A stretch of DNA of 24,995 nucleotides, taken from the NCBI GenBank assembly GCA_036518215.1, contig DATDNP010000028.1, forward strand, positions 1 through 24,995. The letters are read 5' to 3'. Both the position numbers and the translations under genes were made by a program. The notes beneath the pieces were generated by a model, which made no database searches, was not told where the DNA came from, and saw nothing but the letters and a program-made list of their open reading frames with translations. Below are positions 15,586-22,799 of the stretch, piece after piece (position 1 is the first letter of the stretch; the number at the start of each line of letters is the position of its first letter). This stretch comes from CF-39 sp036518215. GTDB lineage: Bacteria > Chloroflexota > Limnocylindria > P2-11E.

Positions 15586-17081
15586 AGCTCGACGCCCTGC
15601 TCGGCGCATGCCACATCGTGGTGCCCGAGGGCGCGCAGGACCTCGACGTCCGCTCCCTCGCATATGACTCGCGCAAGGCGAAGCCGGCGTCGCTCTTCGT
15701 CGCCGTGAGCGGCTTCCACCGCGACGGCCACGACTTCGTGAAGGACGCCGTGGCGCGCGGCGCGGTCGCGGTCGTCGCGGAGCGTGAGCTCAAGCTCGCG
15801 GTGCCCGTCGCGATCGTGCCCGACACACGGAGCGCGCTCGCCGACCTCGCCGCCGAGCTCTACGACCATCCCACCCGCAAGCTGAAGCTCGTCGGCGTGA
15901 CCGGCACGGACGGGAAGACGACGACCGTCCATCTCGTGTCGGACGTCTTCGAGGCGGCGGGCGAGCGGACCGGCTTCTCGACGACGGTCGACTTCAAGCT
16001 CGCTGGCCACGAGTGGGCGAACGAGACACGACAGAGCACCCAGGAGGCGGTCGAGATCCAGGAGTTCTTCGCGGAGCTTCTCGTCGCGGGCGGGACGTGG
16101 GGCGTGCTCGAAGCGACGTCGCACGCGCTCGCGCTCCGCAAGGTGCGCGGGTGCGAGGTCGACATCGCCGTGTTCACGAACCTGACGCCCGAGCACCTCG
16201 ACTTCCACGGGACGCTCCAGGCGTACCTCGAGGCGAAGGGGATCCTCTTCGAGATCCTGGCGAAGAGCGCCGACAAGGGCGTCGCGAAGACCGCCGTCCT
16301 GAACGCGGACGATCCGCACTGGCAGTACCTCGCCGACCGCGCCGCGCCCGCGCGCGTGCTCACGTACGGCATCGACGCCCTCGCGGACGTCCAGGGCACG
16401 ATCCTGTCCGCCGACGCGAACGGGTCGCGCGTGAAGCTCGCGAGTCACGATGCCTCGGTCGAGCTCGACCTTCCGCTCGTCGGCCGCTTCAACGTCCACA
16501 ACGCGCTCGCGGCCGCCACGGCGGGTGTCGCCGCCGGCATCCCGCTCGCGGTCGCGAAGACCGCGCTCGAGCGCGCGAGGCCCGTGCGCGGCCGCATGGA
16601 GCGCGTCGACGGCACGCAGCCGTTCACCGTCATCGTCGACTACGCCCACACGCCCGAGTCGCTCGACAAGGTGCTCAGCCTCCTCCGACCGCTCACGAAA
16701 GGCCGTCTCCTCGCCGTGTTCGGGAGCGCCGGAGAGCGCGATCGCGCCAAGCGACCGCGGCTCGCCGAGGTGGCGGCGCGCTACGCCGACCTCTTCGTCA
16801 TCACGCAGGAGGACCCCCGCCTCGAGGATCCCGCCGCGATCCTCGGCGAGATCGAGGCCGGAGCCATCGCGGCGGGAAAGCGCCGCGGGACCGACTATCT
16901 CGTCATCGACGATCGCGCGTCGGCCGTCCGCGAGGCCATCCGCCGCGCCGCGGCGGGCGATACCGTGCTGCTCGCAGGGAAGGGGCACGAGGGATCGATC
17001 ATCGTCGGCGAGGAGAAGCTCCCCTGGGACGAAGCCGGCGCGGCGCGCGACGCGCTCCGCGAGCGAGGGTTCGTGCCGTGA
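15582..17081 (+). CDS. murE: UDP-N-acetylmuramoyl-peptide ligase MurE
   Basis: The 499-residue Mur ligase has the N-terminal UDP-MurNAc domain with SLAYDSRKAKPASLFVAVSG, the ATP-binding GTDGKTTT (108-115), LEATSHAL, the FTNLTPEHLDFHG core, AYLEAKGILF with the likely carbamylated lysine, and VDYAHTPESLDKVL. The C-terminal Rossmann domain ends with GKGHE. It adds the third stem-peptide residue to UDP-MurNAc-Ala-Glu in the cytoplasm. The specificity motif reads EDPR (in TQEDPRLEDP) instead of the DNPR typical of diaminopimelate-adding enzymes. The retained Arg hints at diaminopimelate, but related DDPR enzymes can use lysine, and the adjacent FemAB pair fits a diamino acid such as lysine or ornithine. 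The amino acid cannot be fixed from sequence. ATG 15582 overlaps the preceding stop. Confidence 0.95.
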   Translation: MKLDALLGACHIVVPEGAQDLDVRSLAYDSRKAKPASLFVAVSGFHRDGHDFVKDAVARGAVAVVAERELKLAVPVAIVPDTRSALADLAAELYDHPTRKLKLVGVTGTDGKTTTVHLVSDVFEAAGERTGFSTTVDFKLAGHEWANETRQSTQEAVEIQEFFAELLVAGGTWGVLEATSHALALRKVRGCEVDIAVFTNLTPEHLDFHGTLQAYLEAKGILFEILAKSADKGVAKTAVLNADDPHWQYLADRAAPARVLTYGIDALADVQGTILSADANGSRVKLASHDASVELDLPLVGRFNVHNALAAATAGVAAGIPLAVAKTALERARPVRGRMERVDGTQPFTVIVDYAHTPESLDKVLSLLRPLTKGRLLAVFGSAGERDRAKRPRLAEVAARYADLFVITQEDPRLEDPAAILGEIEAGAIAAGKRRGTDYLVIDDRASAVREAIRRAAAGDTVLLAGKGHEGSIIVGEEKLPWDEAGAARDALRERGFVP

Positions 17082-17728
17082 CGCGTTCGCGCGTCGTCCG
17101 TCTCTCGGGCCGCGCGACGCGCGATCAGACGCGGGCGCTCGCCGCGCATCGCCGCGCCCTCACCGCGCAGTTGCGCGAGGAGCTCGCCGTGCCGGAGACG
17201 GCGGCGGGCCATCCCGCGCTCGTCATGCTCATGGGCCTTCCGGGGGTGGGGAAGTCGCACTGCGGCCGCCTCATCGCCGAGCGTCTCGGCGCCGCGCACC
17301 TCGCGACCGATCATCTGCGGAGCCGGCTCTTCATCGCCGCGTCGTACGCCGACGAGGAGAACGCCGCGGTGTTCGGGATCGCTGAGGCGCTCGTCGACGA
17401 GCTCCTCGGCGAGGGTCACGTCGTCGTGCTCGACGCCACGCATCTGGTGGCGCGGAACCGCGAGCCGGCCGAGCGGGTCGCGCGGTCGCGAGGCGTGCCC
17501 GTGGTGCACGTCCTCGTCACCTCGGACGACGCGGCGGCGCGCGCCCGCCTCGCGGAGCGCTCCCGCGAGCGAGCGGCGGGCGACCACAGCGACGCCGATG
17601 TCGTGGTGTACGAGCGCATGCGCGCGCGGCCCTTCGAGCCGCCGCCGTCGGGCCACCTCGAGGTGCGCAACGGGCCCGAGCTCGATGCGGACATCGGGCG
17701 CGTCGTGCGGGCGGTGGCCGGCGCATGA
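17078..17728 (+). CDS. P-loop kinase (AAA_33/zeta-toxin-like fold)
   Basis: The 216-residue protein has a P-loop GLPGVGKS (53-60), then a TDHLRSRLF segment where small-molecule and nucleic-acid kinases place a catalytic acidic residue, VVLDATHLVARNRE as the Walker-B/lid region, and RARLAERSRERAAGDHSDAD with lid arginines. This is the AAA_33 group of kinases (gluconokinase-, polynucleotide-kinase- and 2-phosphoglycerate-kinase-like), whose substrates cannot be told from sequence. An N-terminal extension of about 50 residues is basic and helix-prone. GTG 17078 overlaps the murE stop (GTGA) and its own stop overlaps the next ATG (ATGA), so it belongs to the topA-murE transcript. No antitoxin-like partner is adjacent, so a toxin role is unlikely. 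Confidence 0.75.
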   Translation: MTRSRVVRLSGRATRDQTRALAAHRRALTAQLREELAVPETAAGHPALVMLMGLPGVGKSHCGRLIAERLGAAHLATDHLRSRLFIAASYADEENAAVFGIAEALVDELLGEGHVVVLDATHLVARNREPAERVARSRGVPVVHVLVTSDDAAARARLAERSRERAAGDHSDADVVVYERMRARPFEPPPSGHLEVRNGPELDADIGRVVRAVAGA

Positions 17729-18783
17729 GAGCGCGCGAGATCCTCTTCGGCTCGATCGCCGCGACGCTCCTCGTCATCTACGTCGTCCTCGGCGTTCGCG
17801 TGGCGCCGCTGCTCGCTCCCGCCGGAACGCCGACGCCGACGCCGGCCAAGCCGAGCTCGGCGGTCGCGGCACCGCGCGTGCCCGGGACGATCGCGTTCAT
17901 GCTCCGCGGAGACGTCTACGTGCTGAGCGGCGGGAAATACGTCAACGTGACGACGGACGGCGCGGACGAATCGCCGGCGCTCTCGCCCGACGGGAGGACG
18001 GTGCTCTTCGCACGCACCGTGAGCGTGGATGGGAAGCGCATCGTCGACGAGCAGGTGACGCCGGCGGTGCTGCGCTACTCGGACATCGTCGCGAAGCCCA
18101 GCACCGGCGGCGCCGAGAACGTGCTCGTCACGGGCTTGCTGCAGAAGCTGTCGAGCGGCTTCGACCGCGTCGCATGGCAGGACGATCCCGCGGTCTCGCC
18201 GGACGGCACGCGATTCGCCGTGCTCGTCGCGCCCGACGACGGCTCGGACGCGTCGGACCTGTTCATCTACGACCTGAAGTCGACGGCGCAGGCGCCGAAG
18301 CGCATCGCGCAGCTCTCGCAGGGCTCGAACCTCGCGGACGTCGCATGGTCTCCCGATGGCAAGGACATCGTCGTCACCTCGTACACGCTCGGCGTCCCGC
18401 GGATCCTCCTCATCCCGGTCGACGGTCGCGCCGCGGCGCAGCAGAAGATCGACACGGAGGGCGAGCCGTACCGCGCGTCCTACTCGCCCGACGGAAAGTG
18501 GCTCGTGTACACGCTGCGGCGTCCGACCGGCGGGAACGACGTGCACGCGGTCGAGATCGCGACCGGCCACGACGTCGCGCTGACGACGGACGGCAAGAGC
18601 TGGAACGGCGTGTTCTCGCCCGACGGCGCCTGGGTCGCGTTCCTCCGCGAGAGCGGCGGCGTCATCGACCTCTACGCCATGGAGCTCGCGACCGCGCTCA
18701 CCGGCGGATCGCCGAAGGCCGCGATCAAGCTCACGAACGGGGAAGGCATCGATGGCGAGAGCCGGCCGAGCTGGGGTCGCTAG
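17725..18783 (+). CDS. Membrane-anchored TolB-like beta-propeller protein
   Basis: The 352-residue protein has one N-terminal hydrophobic segment (about 6-32: ILFGSIAATLLVIYVVLGV) without a lipobox, so it is probably an anchor or uncleaved signal. A Pro/Thr-rich linker (TPTPTPAKPSS) follows, then PD40/TolB-type blades marked by repeated SPDG (LSPDGRTVLFA, VSPDGTRFAVL, WSPDGKDIVV, YSPDGKWLVYT, FSPDGAWVAFL). The propeller would lie outside the membrane, as a binding or scaffold domain; no enzymatic motif is visible. Proteins with this layout are often encoded beside cell-wall genes, but no Pal or TolA partner is here, so a Tol-Pal function should not be assumed. The ATG overlaps the kinase stop. 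Its TAG stop shares CTAG with the convergent phnE. Confidence 0.8.
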   Translation: MRAREILFGSIAATLLVIYVVLGVRVAPLLAPAGTPTPTPAKPSSAVAAPRVPGTIAFMLRGDVYVLSGGKYVNVTTDGADESPALSPDGRTVLFARTVSVDGKRIVDEQVTPAVLRYSDIVAKPSTGGAENVLVTGLLQKLSSGFDRVAWQDDPAVSPDGTRFAVLVAPDDGSDASDLFIYDLKSTAQAPKRIAQLSQGSNLADVAWSPDGKDIVVTSYTLGVPRILLIPVDGRAAAQQKIDTEGEPYRASYSPDGKWLVYTLRRPTGGNDVHAVEIATGHDVALTTDGKSWNGVFSPDGAWVAFLRESGGVIDLYAMELATALTGGSPKAAIKLTNGEGIDGESRPSWGR

Positions 18784-19631
18784 ACGAGGCGCTTGCGGAC
18801 CTGTGCCGAGATGAAGTCCATCGCGGCGACGATCACGACGATCATGAAGATGATGAGCCCCGCCGCGCCGTACTTGAACAGGTTGATCGACTGGAAGAGC
18901 AGGATCCCGATGCCGCCTCCGCCGACGAGACCGAGGATCGGGGCGAGCCGGATGTTCGTGTCGAGCCGGTAGATGGTGAACGAGATGTACGGGTTCACGA
19001 TCTGCGGCAGCACGGCCGTCCAGATGACCTGGAAGCGGTTCGCGCCGGTCGCCGTGATCGCCTCGATCGGGCCGGGATCGATGCCCTCGATCGCCTCGGA
19101 GTAGAGCTTGCCGAGCACCCCGACGTTGTGGAACGCGAGCGCGATGACGCCCGCCGCGTTGCCGATGCCGAGCAGGACGGCCATGACGATGACGACGATG
19201 AGCACATCGATCGACCGGATGATCGTGAAGAGGACGCGCACGACGACGTAGACCGCGGCGGTGATCGGGTTCCCGGTCATGATGTTCCGCGCGCCGAGGA
19301 ACGACAGCGGGAGCGCGACGACGACCGCGAACGCCGTCGCGATGATCCCGAGGAAGATCGTGACGATCATGAGGCCCTCGGCCGTGTCCCAGAACGTCTC
19401 GAACTCGTTCTGCGGCGTGAGGATCGAGGTGTCCCAGTTGAAGAGCTGGCCGACGACGCGCGATGCGAACTGTGGATTCGCGTGCGAGATGTCGATGTTC
19501 GTGATCTGCAGGCCGACGGAGATGACGGCGAGCGTGAGCGCGATGCCGAGCAGGCGCCGCCAGTTCGTGAGCGGATTCGTCGAGAGCTCGCGCGGGACCG
19601 GTAGGCCGCGCGCGGTGAAGTACTCGGCCAT
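18780..19631 (-). CDS. phnE: Phosphonate-type ABC transporter permease
   Basis: The 283-residue permease has about six membrane spans. The first is LLGIALTLAVISVGLQI, followed by an extracytoplasmic loop of about 60 residues; the cytoplasmic EAA-type coupling loop is EAIEGIDPGPIEAITATGANRFQVIWTAVLPQI, whose EA...G...PQ pattern contacts the ATPase. The C-terminal spans end in QVRKRLV. It matches PhnE-type permeases of phosphonate, phosphite or phosphate importers. ATG 19631 overlaps the phnC stop by one base (TGATG); no strong ribosome site is seen, so translation is likely coupled. Longer upstream reading in this frame is antisense to nothing useful and overlaps phnC, so it was discarded. The permease probably works as a homodimer, since only one permease gene is present. 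The stop shares CTAG with the convergent propeller gene. Confidence 0.9.
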   Translation of the reverse strand: MAEYFTARGLPVPRELSTNPLTNWRRLLGIALTLAVISVGLQITNIDISHANPQFASRVVGQLFNWDTSILTPQNEFETFWDTAEGLMIVTIFLGIIATAFAVVVALPLSFLGARNIMTGNPITAAVYVVVRVLFTIIRSIDVLIVVIVMAVLLGIGNAAGVIALAFHNVGVLGKLYSEAIEGIDPGPIEAITATGANRFQVIWTAVLPQIVNPYISFTIYRLDTNIRLAPILGLVGGGGIGILLFQSINLFKYGAAGLIIFMIVVIVAAMDFISAQVRKRLV

Positions 19632-20488
19632 CAGCGGTCCGGCCTGCCGATGTCGCTGTCGTCCGCGAGCGCGCGCAGCGCGGCATCGTTCGCGCTCATG
19701 GGCTGCGGCTGCGAGCGCTCGGGCCCGATCTCCACCTCGACGGCGTCCTCCCCGTAGATCTCCTTGAAGCGGCGCTCGTCGATGTCCGCGGGCTTTCCGT
19801 CGTACGCGATCTTCCCGGCCTTGAGCGCGATGACGCGCGTGCCGTAGCGCCGCGCGAGCGACAGGAAGTGGAGCGAGCAGAGGACGGTGATCCCGTCCTT
19901 GCGGTTGATCTCCTCGAGGTACTTCATCACCGAGTGGCTCGTGGCGGGGTCGAGGCTCGCGACCGGCTCGTCCGCGAGCATGAGCTCGGGCTGCTGCATG
20001 AGCGCGCGCGCGATACCGACGCGCTGCTGCTGCCCGCCCGACAGCGCATCGGCGCGGCTGTACGCCTTCTCCGCGATCCCGACGCGCCCGAGGTTCTCGA
20101 ACGCCTTCTGCACGTCGGCGCGATCCGGGCGCGACGCGATCGTCCGCCACGTCGAGCGGTACCCGAGACGTCCCGAGAGCACGTTCGCGAACACGGATCC
20201 GCGCCGGACGAGGTTGAACTGCTGGAAGATCATGCCGATGCGGCGGCGTATGCGCCGGAGCTCGGCGCCCTTCGCGCGCGTCACGTCGATGCCGTCGAAG
20301 ATCACGGTGCCGCTCGTCGGCGTGACGAGCCTGTTCACGCAGCGCAGGAGCGTCGACTTGCCCGATCCGGAGAGGCCGATGAGGACGACGAACTCACCGC
20401 GCTGCACCTCGAGCGTGATGCCGTCGAGAGCGCGTGTGCCGTTCGGATAGACCATGACGACGTCGCGCAGGGACAGGATCGACGGCAC
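19631..20488 (-). CDS. phnC: Phosphonate-type ABC transporter ATP-binding protein
   Basis: The 285-residue ATPase has Walker A GLSGSGKS (38-45), the signature LSGGQQQRVGIARAL, Walker B ELMLADEP followed by VASLDP, and an H-loop in CSLHFLSLARRYGTRVIAL, the PhnC-type form of this region. It drives import through PhnE from the cytoplasmic face. The C-terminal 30 residues (EIGPERSQPQPMSANDAAL onwards) are extra and low in complexity. The start is GTG 20488, six bases after TACACT on this strand, so a leaderless transcript is likely. A 13-bp hairpin between phnD and phnC would separate it from the phnD transcript. Substrate class is by family; PhnC homologues also serve phosphite and phosphate. 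Confidence 0.93.
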   Translation of the reverse strand: MPSILSLRDVVMVYPNGTRALDGITLEVQRGEFVVLIGLSGSGKSTLLRCVNRLVTPTSGTVIFDGIDVTRAKGAELRRIRRRIGMIFQQFNLVRRGSVFANVLSGRLGYRSTWRTIASRPDRADVQKAFENLGRVGIAEKAYSRADALSGGQQQRVGIARALMQQPELMLADEPVASLDPATSHSVMKYLEEINRKDGITVLCSLHFLSLARRYGTRVIALKAGKIAYDGKPADIDERRFKEIYGEDAVEVEIGPERSQPQPMSANDAALRALADDSDIGRPDR

Positions 20489-20494
20489 GCGGCG

Positions 20495-20500
20495 AGTGTA
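20495..20500 (-). promoter_or_regulatory. -10 element of a probable leaderless phnC promoter
   Basis: Reads TACACT on the minus strand and is followed by exactly six bases and the GTG of phnC. It lies at the end of the T-rich tail of the phnD terminator, so phnC-phnE can be transcribed independently. Confidence 0.55.
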
Positions 20501-20507
20501 TGAAAGA

Positions 20508-20538
20508 GGAAGGCCGCCGGTCTTCCCGGCGGCCTTCC
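20508..20538 (-). terminator. Strong hairpin between phnD and phnC (terminator or attenuator)
   Basis: A perfect 13-bp stem (20508-20520 with 20526-20538) and a 5-base loop. On the minus strand it is followed by TCTTTCAT, a broken T tract. It probably ends most phnD transcripts or protects their 3' end, making the binding protein more abundant than the ATPase and permease. Confidence 0.7.
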
Positions 20539-20544
20539 GCGATC

Positions 20545-20556
20545 ACACGATCGTGT
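20545..20556. repeat. 12-bp perfect palindrome near the phnD stop
   Basis: ACACGATCGTGT, between the phnD stop codon and the hairpin at 20508-20538. With no loop it is not a good hairpin; it could be a dimeric protein site or chance. Confidence 0.3.
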
Positions 20557-20566
20557 CGCTAGTGCG

Positions 20567-21586
20567 TCACTTCGTCGGTGACGGCGAGGGTGTGGCGGCA
20601 GGCTTCGGCGTGTTCTTCGCGAGACCCTCGACGTCGACGCCGGCGAGCTTCGCCGCGTCCTTCATCGGGTCGTAGAAGTTCGCGTCGATCTTCTGCATGC
20701 CATCCCACTGGAAGAGCGCCTGAAGGACCTTCTTGCCGGCATCGGACGCGCCGTAGTCGATGAGCGCCTGCGTCACCTTGGCGCCGAGGTCGGTCGGGAA
20801 GCCCTTGCGGAGCGCGACACCGTCGTTCGGGATCGGTCCCGCGGTCGTGATCACCTTCGTCTTGGTCATGATGTCGGGGTTGGTGGCGACGAGCTGCGTG
20901 CGGACGTCGATGAACGTCGCCGCTCCGTCGACCTGCCCGTTGTAGACCGCGAGCGCGGCGGCCGGATGGCTACCGGCGAAGGTCGTGCTCGAGAAGAACG
21001 TCTTGGGCTCCTGGCCCGTCGCGTTCTTGATCGTCAGCGTCGGGTAGACGTATCCGGACGCCGACAGCGTGTCGACGAACGCGAACTTCTTCCCCTTGAG
21101 CCCGTTCAGGTCGTTGATGCCGCTGTCGCTGCGGACCAGGATCTGCGACTTGTAGCTCGTCGACGGCTTGCCGGTGTCGTCGTTACGGAGCGCCGCGAGC
21201 ACAGGCGTCCCGTAGTCCTTCGACAGGAGCAGCGTCATCTGGAGCGGCGCGAAGAATCCGACGTCGACCTGGCCGGCGCCCATCGCCTCGACCTGCGCCG
21301 AGTAGCTCGTCATCGGAGTGACCTTCCACGCGAGGCCGGTCGCCTTCTCGAGGGCGGCCTTGATCGCGGCGCCGTTCGTGGAGATCGTCGACGATTCCTG
21401 CGACGGCGTGAACGCGAGGACGATCGGGCGGTCGAACGAACCGAGTCGCGGACCGCTCGCCGCGGCGGATGCCGAAGCGGCTGGTGTACCGGAGCTTGTG
21501 GTCGCGGCGGGACCACCGCAGGCGGCGACGATCATGGCCGCGGCCATGACGACGCCGAAGAGTGGCCCGCGCAGGGCAGGACGCAT
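20567..21586 (-). CDS. phnD: Phosphonate/phosphate-type ABC transporter substrate-binding lipoprotein
   Basis: The 339-residue protein starts with a lipoprotein signal: MRPALRGPLFGVVMAAAMIVAAC with lipobox VAAC and lipidated Cys23, then a Ser/Ala/Thr-rich linker to about residue 46. The periplasmic-binding domain is of PhnD/PtxB type: PIVLAFTPSQESSTI, VEAMGAGQVDVGFFAPLQ, LKGKKFAFVDTLSASGYVYP and the SHPAAALAVYNGQVDGAATF hinge region. Such proteins capture phosphonates, phosphite or phosphate outside the membrane and deliver them to PhnE. The tail is Pro/Thr/Lys-rich (TPKPAATPSPSPTK). ATG 21586 is preceded by a full AAGGAGG (21596-21602) seven bases upstream, the strongest ribosome site in the window. 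No C-P lyase or phosphonatase gene is nearby, so phosphate or phosphite uptake is equally possible. Confidence 0.92.
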   Translation of the reverse strand: MRPALRGPLFGVVMAAAMIVAACGGPAATTSSGTPAASASAAASGPRLGSFDRPIVLAFTPSQESSTISTNGAAIKAALEKATGLAWKVTPMTSYSAQVEAMGAGQVDVGFFAPLQMTLLLSKDYGTPVLAALRNDDTGKPSTSYKSQILVRSDSGINDLNGLKGKKFAFVDTLSASGYVYPTLTIKNATGQEPKTFFSSTTFAGSHPAAALAVYNGQVDGAATFIDVRTQLVATNPDIMTKTKVITTAGPIPNDGVALRKGFPTDLGAKVTQALIDYGASDAGKKVLQALFQWDGMQKIDANFYDPMKDAAKLAGVDVEGLAKNTPKPAATPSPSPTK

Positions 21587-21621
21587 GGGGTTCCCCCTCC
21601 TTCACGCTCTGGAAGCGTCCG

Positions 21622-21628
21622 TATGATA
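21622..21628. promoter_or_regulatory. Near-palindromic shared -10 for phnD (-) and pyrF (+)
   Basis: TATGATA on the plus strand reads TATCATA on the minus, so each strand offers a good -10 (TATGAT at 21622-21627; TATCAT at 21628-21623). pyrF GTG follows nine bases after its hexamer, giving almost no leader. phnD has a leader of about 30 bases containing part of an ACGCT/AGCGT dyad and a strong ribosome site. -35 matches are weak on both sides. Confidence 0.6.
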
Positions 21629-21636
21629 GGTGAGCA

Positions 21637-22461
21637 GTGACGTTCCTCGAAAAGCTCGCGGCCTCGTCGCGAGCGCGGAACAGCATCATCTGCGTCGGCC
21701 TCGATCCGGAACCCCGACTCGTTCCTGAGACCCTCGGTCGCGGACCGCAGGCGGCGGTCCGGTTCCTTCGTCGGATCGTCCGCGCGACGAGCGATTACGC
21801 CTGCGCGTACAAGCCGAACCTCGCGTTCTACGAGCGCTACGGCAGCGCGGCGTTCGACGTGCTCGGTCTCACGCTGCAGGCCATCCCCGACGACATCCCG
21901 GTGATCCTCGATGCGAAGCGCGGCGACGTGCCGAACACCGCACAGGCATACGCGGAGGCGCTCTTCGATGCGTTCCACGCCGACGCCGCGACGGTCGCGC
22001 CGTACGTCGGCATGGACTCGATCGCGCCGTTCGCGAGCGAGGGGCGATACGCGCTCGTGCTCGCGCGCACGAGCAACCCGGGAGCGGGCGACCTGCAGGA
22101 CCTGCGGGTCGAGGGGCGTCCGCTGTACGAACACCTCGTCGAAGCGTGCGCGCGCACGTTCCCGGCGTCGCGCTGCGGCTTCGTGGTCGGCGCGACCTAT
22201 CCCGAAGAGGCGACGCGTCTTCGCGCGCTCGCGCCCGACCGGCTGTTCCTCATGCCGGGCGTCGGAGCACAGGGAGGCGACATCGCGACCGCGCTTCGCG
22301 CCGCGCTGGACGCACGCGGCGAGGGCGTTCTCCCTGCGGCGTCGCGGTCGGTGATCTTCGCCTCGACCGGGGCGGACTTTGAACAGCGCGCAGCGGATGC
22401 GGCGCGAGCGCTCCGCGACGCGGCGAACGCCGCGCGCGCCACGGTCATGGCGAGCCGCTGA
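21637..22461 (+). CDS. pyrF: Orotidine 5'-phosphate decarboxylase (type 2)
   Basis: The 274-residue TIM-barrel enzyme is of the longer type 2 PyrF form. It starts with ICVGLDPEPRLVP, then YKPNLAFYERYG with Lys59, VILDAKRGDVPNTAQAYA with the catalytic DAKRGD (92-97), APYVGMDSIAPF, LARTSNPGAGDLQDL, FVVGATYPEE and FLMPGVGAQGGD (phosphate-binding loop). It makes UMP from OMP in de novo pyrimidine synthesis. No other pyr gene is in the window. GTG 21637 lies nine bases after TATGAT, so the mRNA would be nearly leaderless; an AGG at 21628-21630 would lie at or before the transcription start. The stop overlaps the tatA ATG by one base (TGATG), and the two are probably transcribed together. Confidence 0.95.
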   Translation: MTFLEKLAASSRARNSIICVGLDPEPRLVPETLGRGPQAAVRFLRRIVRATSDYACAYKPNLAFYERYGSAAFDVLGLTLQAIPDDIPVILDAKRGDVPNTAQAYAEALFDAFHADAATVAPYVGMDSIAPFASEGRYALVLARTSNPGAGDLQDLRVEGRPLYEHLVEACARTFPASRCGFVVGATYPEEATRLRALAPDRLFLMPGVGAQGGDIATALRAALDARGEGVLPAASRSVIFASTGADFEQRAADAARALRDAANAARATVMASR

Positions 22462-22769
22462 TGTTCGGCATCGGCCCCGAGGAGCTGATGGTGATCCTCA
22501 TCCTCGCGCTCCTCGTGCTCGGTCCGGAGCGGCTGCCGAAGGTCGCGCGCGATCTCGGAAAGATCGTGGGGGAGCTGCGCCGCACCTCGGACGAGCTGCG
22601 CGACGAGTTCCTGAACGCCGACAAGTACATCAACCCGGAGACGCCCGCGATCCCGGCGACGACCGCCGCGCAGCCGCCGGCGAGCGAGAGCACAGCAGCC
22701 GGGCCGACGGACGAGAACCCGTTCGACCGCGAGATGCGCGAAGCGCGGGAGCGACTCCGCAACATTTAG
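22461..22769 (+). CDS. tatA: Twin-arginine translocase TatA/TatB family protein
   Basis: The 102-residue protein has the Tat signature: FGIGPEELMVILILALLVLGPERLPKVARDLGK, meaning a single N-terminal membrane helix with Glu8, a hinge at GPERLP, then an amphipathic helix (to about residue 50) and an acidic, Pro/Thr-rich disordered tail. With TatC it exports folded proteins carrying RR signal peptides. The GPERLP hinge is more usual in TatB-type members, but single TatA proteins in Gram-positive-like bacteria can serve both roles, so A versus B is left open. No tatC is present in the window. ATG 22461 overlaps the pyrF stop by one base. Neighbouring secD and secF make this an export-related block. 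Confidence 0.88.
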   Translation: MFGIGPEELMVILILALLVLGPERLPKVARDLGKIVGELRRTSDELRDEFLNADKYINPETPAIPATTAAQPPASESTAAGPTDENPFDREMREARERLRNI

Positions 22770-22784
22770 GGGCCGCGGAGCACA

Positions 22785-22790
22785 TATACT
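22785..22790 (+). promoter_or_regulatory. -10 element of the secD promoter
   Basis: TATACT, 15 bases after the tatA stop, is the best -10 match I noticed in the window. A start site near 22797 would place the hairpin at 22800 within the first few bases of the RNA. No convincing -35. Confidence 0.55.
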
Positions 22791-22799
22791 CATGGGCGT

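Noticed and set aside
17078..17728. Zeta-type toxin of a toxin-antitoxin pair
   Set aside because: The P-loop kinase fold would allow it, but both neighbours are housekeeping-type genes, no antitoxin-like small gene is adjacent, and the gene is embedded in the murE transcript.
17725..18783. TolB of a Tol-Pal system
   Set aside because: Only the propeller is shared. There is no TolA, TolQ, TolR or Pal in the window, and the N-terminus is a membrane anchor rather than a TolB domain.
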